36,351 nucleotides of DNA from positions 1-36,351 of the forward strand of contig DYNN01000017.1 of assembly GCA_020721045.1 (NCBI GenBank), written 5' to 3'. This DNA is from Thiomargarita sp. (lineage in GTDB: Bacteria; Pseudomonadota; Gammaproteobacteria; Beggiatoales; Beggiatoaceae). Below the pieces are notes generated by a model, which was not told where the DNA came from, did no database searches, and saw only the letters and a program-made list of their open reading frames with translations. Below, in pieces: positions 24,690-33,674 of the stretch. Positions within the stretch are counted from its first letter, which is position 1. Each line of letters begins with the position of its first letter. Made by a program: the position numbers and the translations under genes.

Positions 24690-27536
24690 TCAAACCATAT
24701 AAACTTTACACAACGTAATTTTATTAGCAGGTACGCCAGTTACGGGTTCATAACCATAATTGACTAAGTGATTACAGGCTTCTCCCAAGGCATAAGGCTC
24801 AGTATTTTCTGGATAGTGTGAATGTAAATTTTTACCTTGCCAATAACCACTAAATTGAAATGGCATAAACACAATTCCAGCTTTAACACGTTGAGTTTCA
24901 ATAACTTTAGCCTGTATTTTGTGTCCGTTGGTCGACTCAACCCATACAGTTTTTCCAGCTTGTACGCCATAATTATTGATATCTATCGGATTCATTTCAA
25001 TAAATACAGTGGGTTGTAATTCTGCTAACCAAGGATTTGCCCGACTTTCATCACCACTACCTTGATACTCTGCCAAACATCCTGTTGTCATGGTTAAAGG
25101 ATAATCTTTTGTATAATCAATTTGTTGAATCGATTCATAGCGCGTGGGTAAGCGAAATAAAGAAGGATAATCCGAGTAAGTGGGATATTTTTTCACCAAA
25201 TCGCGCTGATTTGAATATAACGGTTCACGATGTACCGGTACTGGATCAGGAAAATGCCACACGACACAACGGGCTTTAGCATTACCCGATGGCACACAAC
25301 CATGTTGAATCGCAACTCGTTGAATACCACCAGATAAATCTGTTTGCCAATCTTTATCTTGGGCTAGTTTTTTCTCAGCAGCAGTCAATTCATTCCACCA
25401 GCCCTGTTGTTTCAAATACTCTGCTGAAAAGCTGTCATAACCGGTCTGAATTTCAGAATCTTTGGAATAATTGTTTTCAGCCAATAAGTTATCACCTTCA
25501 TACTCACTACCAAATTTTGCTTGAAAACTAGAGCCGCCATGCATCACTGATTTTGAAGTATCATATAAAATTGGAGTACCCGGATGTTTCAACTCGGGTG
25601 TACCCCAACAGGGAGCAGGTAAACCGTAAATTTCACCATCGATTTCAGTACCTTGTGCTTGCAAAGCGGTGCTGTTAAAAACACCCCAATTTTTTTGATG
25701 TAATTTTAATCTTTCAGGACTTTGACCCGTATAACCAATAGACCACATACCTTTATTAATTTCACGGGTAATATCTTCAATCACGGGCTCATCGTTATTC
25801 ACTTGCATTTGCTGACATAACTGTTGCGAAAATCCTAATGACTTAGCTAACTTATACATAATCACATGATCGGGTAAAGCTTCAAATAAAGGGGTTATAA
25901 CTTGATCGCGCCATTGAATAGAGCGATTAACCGCAGTGACAGAGCCATAAGTTTCAAATTGTGTACAAGCCGGCAATAAATAAACGTTATCCGTACGTTC
26001 CGATAAAATAGCCGCTTCATTCACATAACTATCGACAACAACAACTAAATTTAACGCATCTAATGCTTTTTTAATTTCTATACCACGACTATGTGTATTC
26101 GGTGAGTGTCCCCAAAAAAAAGCTGCTTTTAAATTATCTTGTTGATTTAAAACTTCTTTATTTTCAAGCACGCCATCCATCCAGCGAGAAGCAGGAATAC
26201 CACTGGCATGCATCATAGAGACAGAATTCATTGTAGAATCAGTCACTTTGCTCATAGAAAAGCGCGCACTCAACCATTCATAATCAATATCCCACACTGT
26301 AGCCCAATGTTTCCAAGCAGATTCTGTTAAACCGTAATAACCTGGCAAGGTGTCAGCAGATAAACCTAAATCTGTTGCACCTTGTAAATTATCATGTAAA
26401 TGAAGGAGATGAATCCCGCCACCTGTCACACCGATATTGCCTAAAGCCAATTGAAGAATACAATATGCTCGGGTGTAATTAACGCTATTTTCGTGTTGTG
26501 TGGCTCCCAAAGCCCATAATATGGCACCCGGCCGGTTATCTGCTAATAATTGGGCAATTTTTTTCACTTCATTTTCAGCAACACCAGTGACTTTTTCCAC
26601 TTCTGTTGGCGACCATTTGGCAACTTCAGTGCGAATTTCTGCCATGCCATAAACACGTTGTTGAATAAAAGTTTCATCTTCCCATTTATTTTCAAATAGA
26701 TGCCATAATACGCCCCAAATTAATGCAACATCACTACCCGGACGCAGTTGTACAAAATGATCAGCATGAGCAGCCGTTCTGGTAAAACGTGGATCAGCTA
26801 CAATTAACTGCGCACCTCGTTCTTTCGCTCGAAAAATATGCTGCATAGCAACCGGACTCGATTCAGCCGGATTGCTGCCTATAATTAAAATAGCTTTGCT
26901 ATGATGAATATCATTGTAAGAGTTAGTTGCAGCACCAATACCCCAAGTTTCACTGACACCGGCGACGGTTGAAGCGTGGTAAAGACGGGCTTGTTGATCT
27001 ACATTATTGGTGCCCCATAATGCGGCTAATTTGCGATATAAGTAGGCTTGTTCATTGCTAAATTTTGCTGAACCTAACCAATAAACACTGTCAGGACCGC
27101 TTGCATCACGAATAGTTAATAACTGTTGACTAATTTCTTTAATCGCTTGATCCCACGAAACTTTTTTCCATTGTCCCGCTTGCAATTTTAAGGGATATTT
27201 TAAACGTTTTGTGTCTTGACCATAGTGACGCAAACTGGCACCGCGCGCACAATAACTACCTAAATTAAAAGGATGATCAAATGCCGGTTCTTGTCCCACC
27301 CATATTCCATTTTCAACTTCAGCAATTACTCCACAACCCATTGAACAATCAGTACAAATCGTGCGTACGGTTTTAATTTCATTTTTTACTTCATCGTCTG
27401 CTTGTACTTTTTTAACTAAACCGGGCGCGACACCAGTCAGCGCAGTTAATCCGCCAATAGATATTGTTGAACGTTTCAAAAAAGTACGACGATCAATGTG
27501 TTTATCTTTGGTTATATTTAGCTTGCTTATTTTCAT
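24690..27536 (-). CDS. fdhA: Formate dehydrogenase-type molybdopterin oxidoreductase, alpha subunit (Tyr at the metal-ligand site)
   Basis: The 948-residue protein has a Tat signal (RRTFLKR, Arg16-Arg17), a [4Fe-4S] motif Cys61-x2-Cys64-x3-Cys68 with Cys96, and a C-terminal molybdopterin-dinucleotide domain. Stretches such as LALGNIGVTGGG, NRSIQWRDQV and GYTGQSPERLK place it with the periplasmic FdhA of Shewanella and Campylobacter. The active-site arginine is Arg356 (VNYTRAY) and the active-site His is present. However, the residue that is selenocysteine or cysteine in E. coli FdnG (QARVUHGPTV) is Tyr186 here (QARLYHASTV, codon TAC 26979-26981). I chose ATG 27536 because AAGGA lies seven bases upstream; an in-frame TTG at 27584 has none. 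No beta or gamma subunit follows. Formate oxidation is therefore uncertain. Confidence 0.88.
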   Translation of the reverse strand: MKISKLNITKDKHIDRRTFLKRSTISIGGLTALTGVAPGLVKKVQADDEVKNEIKTVRTICTDCSMGCGVIAEVENGIWVGQEPAFDHPFNLGSYCARGASLRHYGQDTKRLKYPLKLQAGQWKKVSWDQAIKEISQQLLTIRDASGPDSVYWLGSAKFSNEQAYLYRKLAALWGTNNVDQQARLYHASTVAGVSETWGIGAATNSYNDIHHSKAILIIGSNPAESSPVAMQHIFRAKERGAQLIVADPRFTRTAAHADHFVQLRPGSDVALIWGVLWHLFENKWEDETFIQQRVYGMAEIRTEVAKWSPTEVEKVTGVAENEVKKIAQLLADNRPGAILWALGATQHENSVNYTRAYCILQLALGNIGVTGGGIHLLHLHDNLQGATDLGLSADTLPGYYGLTESAWKHWATVWDIDYEWLSARFSMSKVTDSTMNSVSMMHASGIPASRWMDGVLENKEVLNQQDNLKAAFFWGHSPNTHSRGIEIKKALDALNLVVVVDSYVNEAAILSERTDNVYLLPACTQFETYGSVTAVNRSIQWRDQVITPLFEALPDHVIMYKLAKSLGFSQQLCQQMQVNNDEPVIEDITREINKGMWSIGYTGQSPERLKLHQKNWGVFNSTALQAQGTEIDGEIYGLPAPCWGTPELKHPGTPILYDTSKSVMHGGSSFQAKFGSEYEGDNLLAENNYSKDSEIQTGYDSFSAEYLKQQGWWNELTAAEKKLAQDKDWQTDLSGGIQRVAIQHGCVPSGNAKARCVVWHFPDPVPVHREPLYSNQRDLVKKYPTYSDYPSLFRLPTRYESIQQIDYTKDYPLTMTTGCLAEYQGSGDESRANPWLAELQPTVFIEMNPIDINNYGVQAGKTVWVESTNGHKIQAKVIETQRVKAGIVFMPFQFSGYWQGKNLHSHYPENTEPYALGEACNHLVNYGYEPVTGVPANKITLCKVYMV

Positions 27537-27587
27537 GTTTAATCCTTTGATTATTAATAAATTTATCTTTAAAAAGCCAGTCAAACT

Positions 27588-27773
27588 TTATGAATCAACC
27601 AAGGTATCATAATAAGCACGTATATGGTCAGTTACGTGGTAACCATTGGTTTGCACCGTTTGAGCAGGTTGTTCTTCGGCAATCAGTGTCTGCGGCAAAG
27701 TCACTGCCACTGTTGTTGCTGCCCCTAATAAACTGATTTTCTTGATGAATAATCGTCTTTCTAAAGTGGACAT
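27588..27773 (-). CDS. Formate dehydrogenase region Tat-target protein (FdhX-like)
   Basis: The 61-residue protein has a twin-arginine start (ERRLFIKKISLLGAATTVAV) followed by a short exported tail (YHVTDHIRAYYDTLVDS). Small proteins with exactly this layout precede fdhA in many gamma- and epsilonproteobacteria and are catalogued as formate-dehydrogenase-region Tat targets; their role is not settled. GAGG lies ten bases before the ATG at 27773. An upstream in-frame ATG at 27791 is less well placed. It lies 51 bp before fdhA and is probably cotranscribed. Confidence 0.85.
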   Translation of the reverse strand: MSTLERRLFIKKISLLGAATTVAVTLPQTLIAEEQPAQTVQTNGYHVTDHIRAYYDTLVDS

Positions 27774-28120
27774 TTGTATCTTACCTCGCATTAATTAAAC
27801 AAATGATGATGGTTAATGTTGACATAAACTGCTTAATTCTATGTTCTTTTTTTTAATTAAGCAAGTTTCAATCTGTTACCTTTCCGCTAATTACAATTAA
27901 CAAAGATTGTTTTAAATAATTAATTGCACGATTGTATTACTAACAACTTAATTCCAAATATTGATGAGCCAACTCTTTTCATCTATTCCTCTTAATATTA
28001 TATCCCTTTTTTACTTTTTGATGAAATGCTCTAACTGACGCGCAAAATCTTATCTATGAATGTATTAATTGATTATAATAGCTTTTCAAATGTTTCTTTT
28101 ACACTGACTGAGGATGCGAT
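27774..28120. promoter_or_regulatory. Divergent intergenic region between the formate dehydrogenase and TRAP operons
   Basis: This AT-rich spacer of about 350 bp must hold two divergent promoters. On the plus strand TATAAT (28074-28079) is a good -10 without a matching -35; dctQ has GAGG about eight bases before its ATG. I looked for FNR-type (TTGAT-N4-ATCAA) and sigma-54 sites and found none that are convincing. Confidence 0.35.
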
Positions 28121-28729
28121 ATGTTGAGCTATCTCTTTAATAAATTTGAAGAAATGCTGATTGCTTTTTTATTAGCAGCGATGACCTTAATTACTTTTGC
28201 GCAAGTTGTTACCCGTTATTTAAACAGCAAATTTTGGGCATCTGATTATGGTGTTGAATTATTAGAAAAATTTCCGGCATTACATCTATTTGCTGATTTT
28301 CATATGGTGTGGGCACTTGAAGTCACACAATACTTATTTGCATGGTTAGTGCTTTTAGGCATGTCTTATGGAGTTAAAGTGGGGGCACACATTGGGATTG
28401 ACTCGTTTACCCGTTTATTTACTGAAAAATGGCAGAAAATCTTTGCCATCTTAGCAGCTTCACTATGTATTGTGTATTGTATAATTTTATTTATTGGCGG
28501 CAGTCAATACGTTTATAAAATTTATCAAATTGGTATTCAAACAGAAAATTTACCGATTAAACAATGGATTCCATATAGCGTTTTGCCAATTGGTTTATTA
28601 TTACTTGCTTTTCGTTTTATTCAAGTAATAGTGAAAATTATACAAGGCAATAAAGTCACTTTATTAGCAGATGAAGCCCGTGATGCTATTGAAGAACATT
28701 TAAAACCAGAGTCTGACATAAAAAAATAA
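28121..28729 (+). CDS. dctQ: TRAP transporter small permease (DctQ)
   Basis: The 202-residue inner-membrane protein has four membrane segments. The family motif is LEVTQYLFAWLVLLGMSYGVKVGAHIGID, with conserved Gly, Ala and His. It pairs with DctM to import organic acids using the sodium gradient and a periplasmic binding protein. No dctP binding-protein gene lies beside it, so the substrate cannot be guessed from the binding protein. It lies 12 bp before dctM. Confidence 0.95.
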   Translation: MLSYLFNKFEEMLIAFLLAAMTLITFAQVVTRYLNSKFWASDYGVELLEKFPALHLFADFHMVWALEVTQYLFAWLVLLGMSYGVKVGAHIGIDSFTRLFTEKWQKIFAILAASLCIVYCIILFIGGSQYVYKIYQIGIQTENLPIKQWIPYSVLPIGLLLLAFRFIQVIVKIIQGNKVTLLADEARDAIEEHLKPESDIKK

Positions 28730-28741
28730 GGATATCTAATC

Positions 28742-30043
28742 ATGACCACTTTGTTTTTATTTGGATTATTATTCATTTTAATGTTAATCGGTGTACCGAT
28801 CGCCATTGCGCTGGGTTTGTCTAGCGTGTTGACTATCTTATTCTTCTCTAATGATTCTTTGGCTTCTTTGTCGCTAAAATTATTTCAAGGCATGGAACAC
28901 TACACCTTGATAGCAATTCCCTTTTTCATTTTATCCGCAGCTTTTTTATCAACGGGTGGTGTTGCGCAACGAATTATCCGCTTTGCCATTGCTTGCGTGG
29001 GTTCTTTGCGTGGTGGATTAGCCATGTCTTCAGTGTTGGCTTGTATGTTATTTGCCGCTGTATCCGGTTCTTCACCTGCCACTGTGGTTGCTATTGGTTC
29101 TATCGTGATTGCCGGCATGGTTTCTAGCGGTTATAGCAAAGAATTTGCCGCTGGCGTTGTGGGTAGCGCGGGCACATTAGGCATTTTAATTCCACCGTCT
29201 ATCGTTATGGTTGTCTATTGTGCAATTACTGAGGTTTCAGTTGGGCGTATGTTTATTGCGGGTGTTATTCCCGGATTATTAGCAGGCTTCATGTTAATGC
29301 TAGGAATTTACTTCTTTGCGCGCAAACATAATTTACCAAAAATGCAACCCGCTTCTTTAACTGAAGTATTTTCAGCCGGTCGTGATGCAATTTGGGGATT
29401 AATGTTGGTTTTCATTGTATTAGGTGGAATTTATGGCGGCATTTTCACGCCTACAGAAGCCGCTGCCGTTGCAGCAGTCTATGCTTTTATCATTGCGTTA
29501 TTTGTTTACCGTGATTTAAAATTTAGAGAAGTGCCAAAAATATTAACTGATTCAGGTAAGATCACGATTATGCTGATGTTTATTATTGCTAATGCGATGT
29601 TATTTGGACATGTATTAACAACAGAACAAATTCCACAGCATATTACAGAAATTATTACTCACTGGGGTATGCCAGCTTGGGTATTTTTGATTGTAGTCAA
29701 TGTGTTATTATTAATTGGCGGTAGTTTTATGGAACCTTCTGGCTTATTATTAATTTTAGCTCCCATTTTATTTCCCATTGCCATACAATTAGGGATTGAT
29801 CCAATACATTTAGGCATCATTATGGTTGTTAATATGGAAATTGGCATGATTACGCCACCGGTAGGACTTAATTTATTCGTTTTAGTCGGTATTAGTAGCA
29901 ATACGTCCTATGAAATGAGCTTGATGGGTGCGGTGAAAGCAATTTTACCTTGGCTTTTGATTTTATTAATCTTTTTAATAATAATTACTTATATACCAGC
30001 GATCAGCTTATTCTTACCAAATTTATTTTTTCCAGAATCTTAA
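28742..30043 (+). CDS. dctM: TRAP transporter large permease (DctM)
   Basis: The 433-residue protein has about 12 membrane segments and typical DctM motifs: GVPIAIALGLSS, AIPFFILSAAFL, AAVSGSSPATVVAIGSI, GTLGILIPPSIVMVVY and MEIGMITPPVGLNLFV. It forms the transport channel with DctQ. The stop overlaps the next start (TAATG), so the stress-protein gene is probably coupled. Confidence 0.96.
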   Translation: MTTLFLFGLLFILMLIGVPIAIALGLSSVLTILFFSNDSLASLSLKLFQGMEHYTLIAIPFFILSAAFLSTGGVAQRIIRFAIACVGSLRGGLAMSSVLACMLFAAVSGSSPATVVAIGSIVIAGMVSSGYSKEFAAGVVGSAGTLGILIPPSIVMVVYCAITEVSVGRMFIAGVIPGLLAGFMLMLGIYFFARKHNLPKMQPASLTEVFSAGRDAIWGLMLVFIVLGGIYGGIFTPTEAAAVAAVYAFIIALFVYRDLKFREVPKILTDSGKITIMLMFIIANAMLFGHVLTTEQIPQHITEIITHWGMPAWVFLIVVNVLLLIGGSFMEPSGLLLILAPILFPIAIQLGIDPIHLGIIMVVNMEIGMITPPVGLNLFVLVGISSNTSYEMSLMGAVKAILPWLLILLIFLIIITYIPAISLFLPNLFFPES

Positions 30044-30546
30044 TGAGAAATATCATGTTGCCTGAAATCAAGCATATCCTTTACACAACCGACTTAGGCG
30101 ATAATACACGTCCTGTATTTCGCTATGCTATCAGTTTAGCGCAACAATACCATGCGCAAATTACTTTGTTGCATATTCTTGAACCGTTGAGTACCTTTGG
30201 CAACGCGCTCTTGGAAACTTACATGCCAAAAGCAACTTCTACCCAATTGCACCAAAAGGCGATTGACAATGTGCGATTAAAAATGCAAAAACGCTTAGAA
30301 GCCTTTTGTACTGAAGAATTACATTCTACATCGGCTGAAAGTCATTTAATTGCCAATTTAATCGTTGTTGAAGGTGAACCCGCCTCCACCATTGTTGCAC
30401 AAGCAAAACAACATCAAATCGACCTTATTGTCATGGGAACACACAGCTATTCACCGATTAATGAAGTGTTTATTGGTTCTACAGCCCGTAAAGTCACTCA
30501 AATAGCGACAATTCCGGTGCTTGTTGTTCCCATGAAAAAAAAATAA
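30043..30546 (+). CDS. Universal stress protein UspA family
   Basis: The 167-residue protein has the Usp fold: KHILYTTDLGDNTRPVFRYA at the start and DLIVMGTHSY then NEVFIGSTARKVTQ at the end. The ATP motif is normally G-2x-G-9x-G-S/T; here the middle Gly is Ser (GTHS-N9-GST), so ATP binding may be altered. The start at 30043 overlaps the dctM stop; a second ATG at 30055 is also possible. In Halomonas elongata the Usp protein TeaD is encoded with the TeaABC TRAP transporter and adjusts its activity, and a similar role is likely here. Confidence 0.88.
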   Translation: MRNIMLPEIKHILYTTDLGDNTRPVFRYAISLAQQYHAQITLLHILEPLSTFGNALLETYMPKATSTQLHQKAIDNVRLKMQKRLEAFCTEELHSTSAESHLIANLIVVEGEPASTIVAQAKQHQIDLIVMGTHSYSPINEVFIGSTARKVTQIATIPVLVVPMKKK

Positions 30547-30579
30547 GTTAACCACCCATTATTATGACAGGAGTTCATT

Positions 30580-31107
30580 TTGTTACGCTATTCGTTGCCA
30601 CTGGCAATATTTTTTATATTAGCCATCTTTCTACTGATTGGATTAAAATTAAACCCACGCGATATCGGCTCAACTTTGATTGATAAGCCTGCGCCAAGCT
30701 TTGTATTGCCACAACTTGAAAACACTGCAAACACATTGAGTGATAAAGATTTTTTGGGTAAAGTTTCTATGCTTAACGTTTGGGCATCGTGGTGTACTAC
30801 TTGTCGTTATGAACATCCCTTATTAATGGCACTGGCTAAAAATCAAAAAATAGCGATTTACGGGCTTAATTACAAAGATACCCTGACAGAAGCACGCGAT
30901 GTTTTGCTTAATGATGGCAACCCTTACTTGAGCAATGCTTTTGACCAGAAAGGTAACACTGGTATTGATTGGGGTGTTACTGGTACACCTGAAACATTTA
31001 TCATTGATAAAAAGGGTATTGTGCGTTATAAACACACCGGACAACTCACGGAGAAAGTTCTCCAAGAAACAATTTTTCCTTTAATTGACACTTTAGAGAA
31101 AAGCTAA
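30580..31107 (+). CDS. ccmG: Thiol:disulfide interchange protein CcmG/DsbE
   Basis: The 175-residue protein has an N-terminal anchor (residues 5-22) and a periplasmic thioredoxin domain with active site WCTTC (Cys72, Cys75), then GLNYKD, GNPY and GVTGTPETFIIDKKGIVRYKHTG, all CcmG hallmarks. It reduces apocytochrome c cysteines for haem attachment. The start is TTG at 30580 with AGGAG about six bases upstream. E. coli CcmG has WCPTC, so Pro is replaced by Thr here. The gene stands away from any ccm operon in this window; the cytochrome c at 15122 is one possible client. Confidence 0.93.
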   Translation: MLRYSLPLAIFFILAIFLLIGLKLNPRDIGSTLIDKPAPSFVLPQLENTANTLSDKDFLGKVSMLNVWASWCTTCRYEHPLLMALAKNQKIAIYGLNYKDTLTEARDVLLNDGNPYLSNAFDQKGNTGIDWGVTGTPETFIIDKKGIVRYKHTGQLTEKVLQETIFPLIDTLEKS

Positions 31108-31109
31108 AA

Positions 31110-31484
31110 ATGGCTATTATTGATCCAAATATTACTGATTTTACTGAAGAAGAATTAGCTATCGTTCGTGCTGTCATTGATGAACGTTATCGTTACGGCA
31201 AAGAAGTTGAGATAGAACTGGCTGATGCCGAATTAAGACTCAACACGCCAGAAGGTGAATTGGCACGCGAACTCACTTTGTGTCCCACTATTTACTGGCA
31301 AGTCAACAAAGTGAGTTTTGTGATTTTTAAAGTCGGTGTTCAAAAATACCGCTGCCAATTTTTTTACAGTATCAAGGAACATTATGGTACAGGTATTGAA
31401 GAATTTAATGATATTGGTCAATGTGTTACGGTATTATTACAAATTCAAGCTGATCATGAAGGGCGTAAATTTTTAGCGGAGTGA
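31110..31484 (+). CDS. Hypothetical protein downstream of ccmG
   Basis: The 124-residue soluble protein begins 2 bp after the ccmG stop and is surely cotranscribed. It has an acidic helical N-terminus (DFTEEELAIVRAVIDERYRYG, with ELADAELRL) and a beta-rich C-terminal half (YWQVNKVSFVIFKVGVQKY). No motif or signal peptide is recognised. Codon use matches the neighbours. Confidence 0.7.
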   Translation: MAIIDPNITDFTEEELAIVRAVIDERYRYGKEVEIELADAELRLNTPEGELARELTLCPTIYWQVNKVSFVIFKVGVQKYRCQFFYSIKEHYGTGIEEFNDIGQCVTVLLQIQADHEGRKFLAE

Positions 31485-31606
31485 TTTTGATGTTTTGGTA
31501 GACTTTTTTACGATGAATCATTTTTGTTTCTAGCTACGTTTATGATAGAATTTTTCTTGAACATTTACAGGTTGTTGTCAACCCTCAATTAATTCTGACA
31601 TTTCTG

Positions 31607-32638
31607 ATGAATAAATCTCTGTGGTATAAACCGATTGATCAAAACATTTGTATCATTGTCCTTAATTGGGAAAATTGGCAAGATACCGTACAATGTTTAA
31701 CCTCATTGCAATCTTTGCCGGCGATTAAAAATGTTTCTGTGATCGTTTGTGATAATGGTTCATCTAATCATTCTGTGCAGCAAATTCTTTCTTGGGCGCG
31801 ACACTATTATTCGGCTCAAGAAATACGCACATTAACAGCGACTTCTCGCTATACCAAATCAACACTATCTCCCTTTGTTTTAATTCAATCTGGTGAAAAT
31901 CTTGGTTTTGCAGGCGGTAATAATGTGGCTATTCGTTTTGCGCTTGCTCAAGAACGGTATGATTATATTTGGTTACTTAATAGCGATACTGTGGTTGATG
32001 TTCACGCGCTTGCTAGTTTATACGGTTTTGCGCAGGCTTATTCCAAAACGGCTCTAGTGGGTAGTACTGTTTTATATTATGATCAACCAGATATTGTGCA
32101 ATCTGCTGGCGGTTGTCGATATAATTCTTTTCTAACAAAAATCGATAGCCTAATGGATGGCGAACCTTTGCATTACGTAGAACAAATTAATCAGGTCAAA
32201 CTTGATTATATCTATGGTGCGAGCCTATTCATGCGAGTGGCAGCCATTCGCACTGTGGGTTTACTCAATGAAGAATATTTCTTATTTTACGAAGAACTCG
32301 ATTACACGCAACGTCTAAAAAAACGCGGCTATCAAATTGCGTGGTGTCCTTATAGTTTCGTTTTTCATAAAGGCAGTGCAACGATTAAATATACCAATCC
32401 TCAAACCCTTCAACGCTTGCAATTTACGCATTATTACGAAAATTTAAACACCCTAAAATACACCGCACGCTACCACAAAATCACATTACCTATCGCTTTA
32501 TGTACTCGATTCATATTAAAATCTCTCCTACTCATTTCACGTCGACAATTTTTTTTATTTCCATCATTATTTAAAGCCTATTGGGATTTTTTTCAATACA
32601 CACTTCCTAAAAATCGCACAAATAGAAAAAACGATTAA
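31607..32638 (+). CDS. Glycosyltransferase family 2 (rhamnosyltransferase-like)
   Basis: The 343-residue GT-A protein resembles WbbL-type transferases: IIVLNWENWQDT at the start, CDNGSSN, NLGFAGGNNVAIRF, LLNSDTVVD (DXD-like metal site) and FYEELDYTQRLKKRGY (catalytic ED region). It probably adds a deoxy-sugar to a surface-glycan precursor. The hydrophobic, basic C-terminus may associate with the membrane. The gene follows a 122-bp spacer with a possible promoter (TTGTTT 31524-31529, 16 bp, TAGAAT 31546-31551) and leads a plus-strand run to 35455. Confidence 0.9.
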   Translation: MNKSLWYKPIDQNICIIVLNWENWQDTVQCLTSLQSLPAIKNVSVIVCDNGSSNHSVQQILSWARHYYSAQEIRTLTATSRYTKSTLSPFVLIQSGENLGFAGGNNVAIRFALAQERYDYIWLLNSDTVVDVHALASLYGFAQAYSKTALVGSTVLYYDQPDIVQSAGGCRYNSFLTKIDSLMDGEPLHYVEQINQVKLDYIYGASLFMRVAAIRTVGLLNEEYFLFYEELDYTQRLKKRGYQIAWCPYSFVFHKGSATIKYTNPQTLQRLQFTHYYENLNTLKYTARYHKITLPIALCTRFILKSLLLISRRQFFLFPSLFKAYWDFFQYTLPKNRTNRKND

Positions 32639-32645
32639 AAGCATC

Positions 32646-33662
32646 ATGTTAAAAGCAGATTATGAATATCAAGCACAAATTTTACAAGGCGTATCACGGA
32701 CTTTTGCCTTAACAATTCCACAACTACCTCCTGCGCTGTGTCCAGTGATTAGTAACGCCTATTTGCTTTGTCGTATTGCAGATACTATTGAAGATGAACC
32801 CACGCTATCATCGATACAAAAACAACACTTCGCCAATCTTTTTACACAAGTGGTTGCCAACACTGCAAATCCACAAGAATTTAGTCAAACCCTATTTCCA
32901 CTCTTATCAGAAAGCACTTTACCCACAGAAAAAGAACTCATTCAAAATACACCCCGCGTGATTCGTCTCACCCACCATTTTACGACACTACAACAAAAAG
33001 CCTTACTTCGTTGCGTGAGTATTATGGCAAAAGGCATGGCAGAATTTCAGCAGCAAAATACACTACATGGCTTAAAAAATTTAACCGAAATGAATGACTA
33101 CTGCTACTATGTTGCGGGTGTCGTAGGTGAATTGTTAACTGAACTTTTTTGCGAATATTCCCCTGAAATTGCTAAAAATCAAGCTCAATTAAAAAAATTA
33201 GCAGTTTCCTTTGGGCAAGGTTTGCAAATGACCAATATTCTCAAAGACATATGGGCAGATCAACAACGCGGTGCTTGCTGGTTACCACAAGATATTTTTA
33301 GTCAAAATGGTTGTGATTTAACTCAATTATCGACTCAACACCATACAATCGCTTTTAAAACCAGTTTATTACAATTAATTACCATTGCCACTGAACATTT
33401 ACATAATGCTTTACGTTATATTTTATTGATTCCAAAGAAAGAACAAGGTATTAGACGTTTTTGCTTGTGGGCTGTGGGTATGGCAATTTTAACTTTAAGA
33501 CGCATTCATCAAAATCCATTTTTTTCTGATGGACAGCAAGTAAAAATCTCGCGGCGTAGTGTAAAAGCTGTTATATTATTGAGTAGTGCTGCAGCTTACA
33601 ACGATACCAGTTTAAATTTTCTATTCCACTTGTTAACAAAAAAAATAATCCACCCTATGTAG
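32646..33662 (+). CDS. Squalene/phytoene synthase family protein
   Basis: The 338-residue all-helical prenyl-condensing enzyme has both aspartate-rich motifs: DTIED (46-50) and KDIWAD (Asp201, Asp205), plus SRTFALTIPQLP, YCYYVAGVVGELLTELF and SFGQGLQMTNILKD. It joins two prenyl diphosphates head to head to squalene or phytoene. Sequence features lean towards squalene synthase, but no desaturase or hopene cyclase is in the window to settle it. It lies 7 bp after the GT2 gene. Confidence 0.9.
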   Translation: MLKADYEYQAQILQGVSRTFALTIPQLPPALCPVISNAYLLCRIADTIEDEPTLSSIQKQHFANLFTQVVANTANPQEFSQTLFPLLSESTLPTEKELIQNTPRVIRLTHHFTTLQQKALLRCVSIMAKGMAEFQQQNTLHGLKNLTEMNDYCYYVAGVVGELLTELFCEYSPEIAKNQAQLKKLAVSFGQGLQMTNILKDIWADQQRGACWLPQDIFSQNGCDLTQLSTQHHTIAFKTSLLQLITIATEHLHNALRYILLIPKKEQGIRRFCLWAVGMAILTLRRIHQNPFFSDGQQVKISRRSVKAVILLSSAAAYNDTSLNFLFHLLTKKIIHPM

Positions 33663-33674
33663 TTGGAGCCAACT

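Noticed and set aside
24690-27536. In-frame selenocysteine codon in fdhA
   Set aside because: The codon at the Sec position is TAC, not TGA, and no internal TGA interrupts the frame.
27774-28120. FNR or sigma-54 control of the formate dehydrogenase and TRAP genes
   Set aside because: I looked for TTGAT-N4-ATCAA and TGGC-N8-TTGC-like patterns and found no convincing match.
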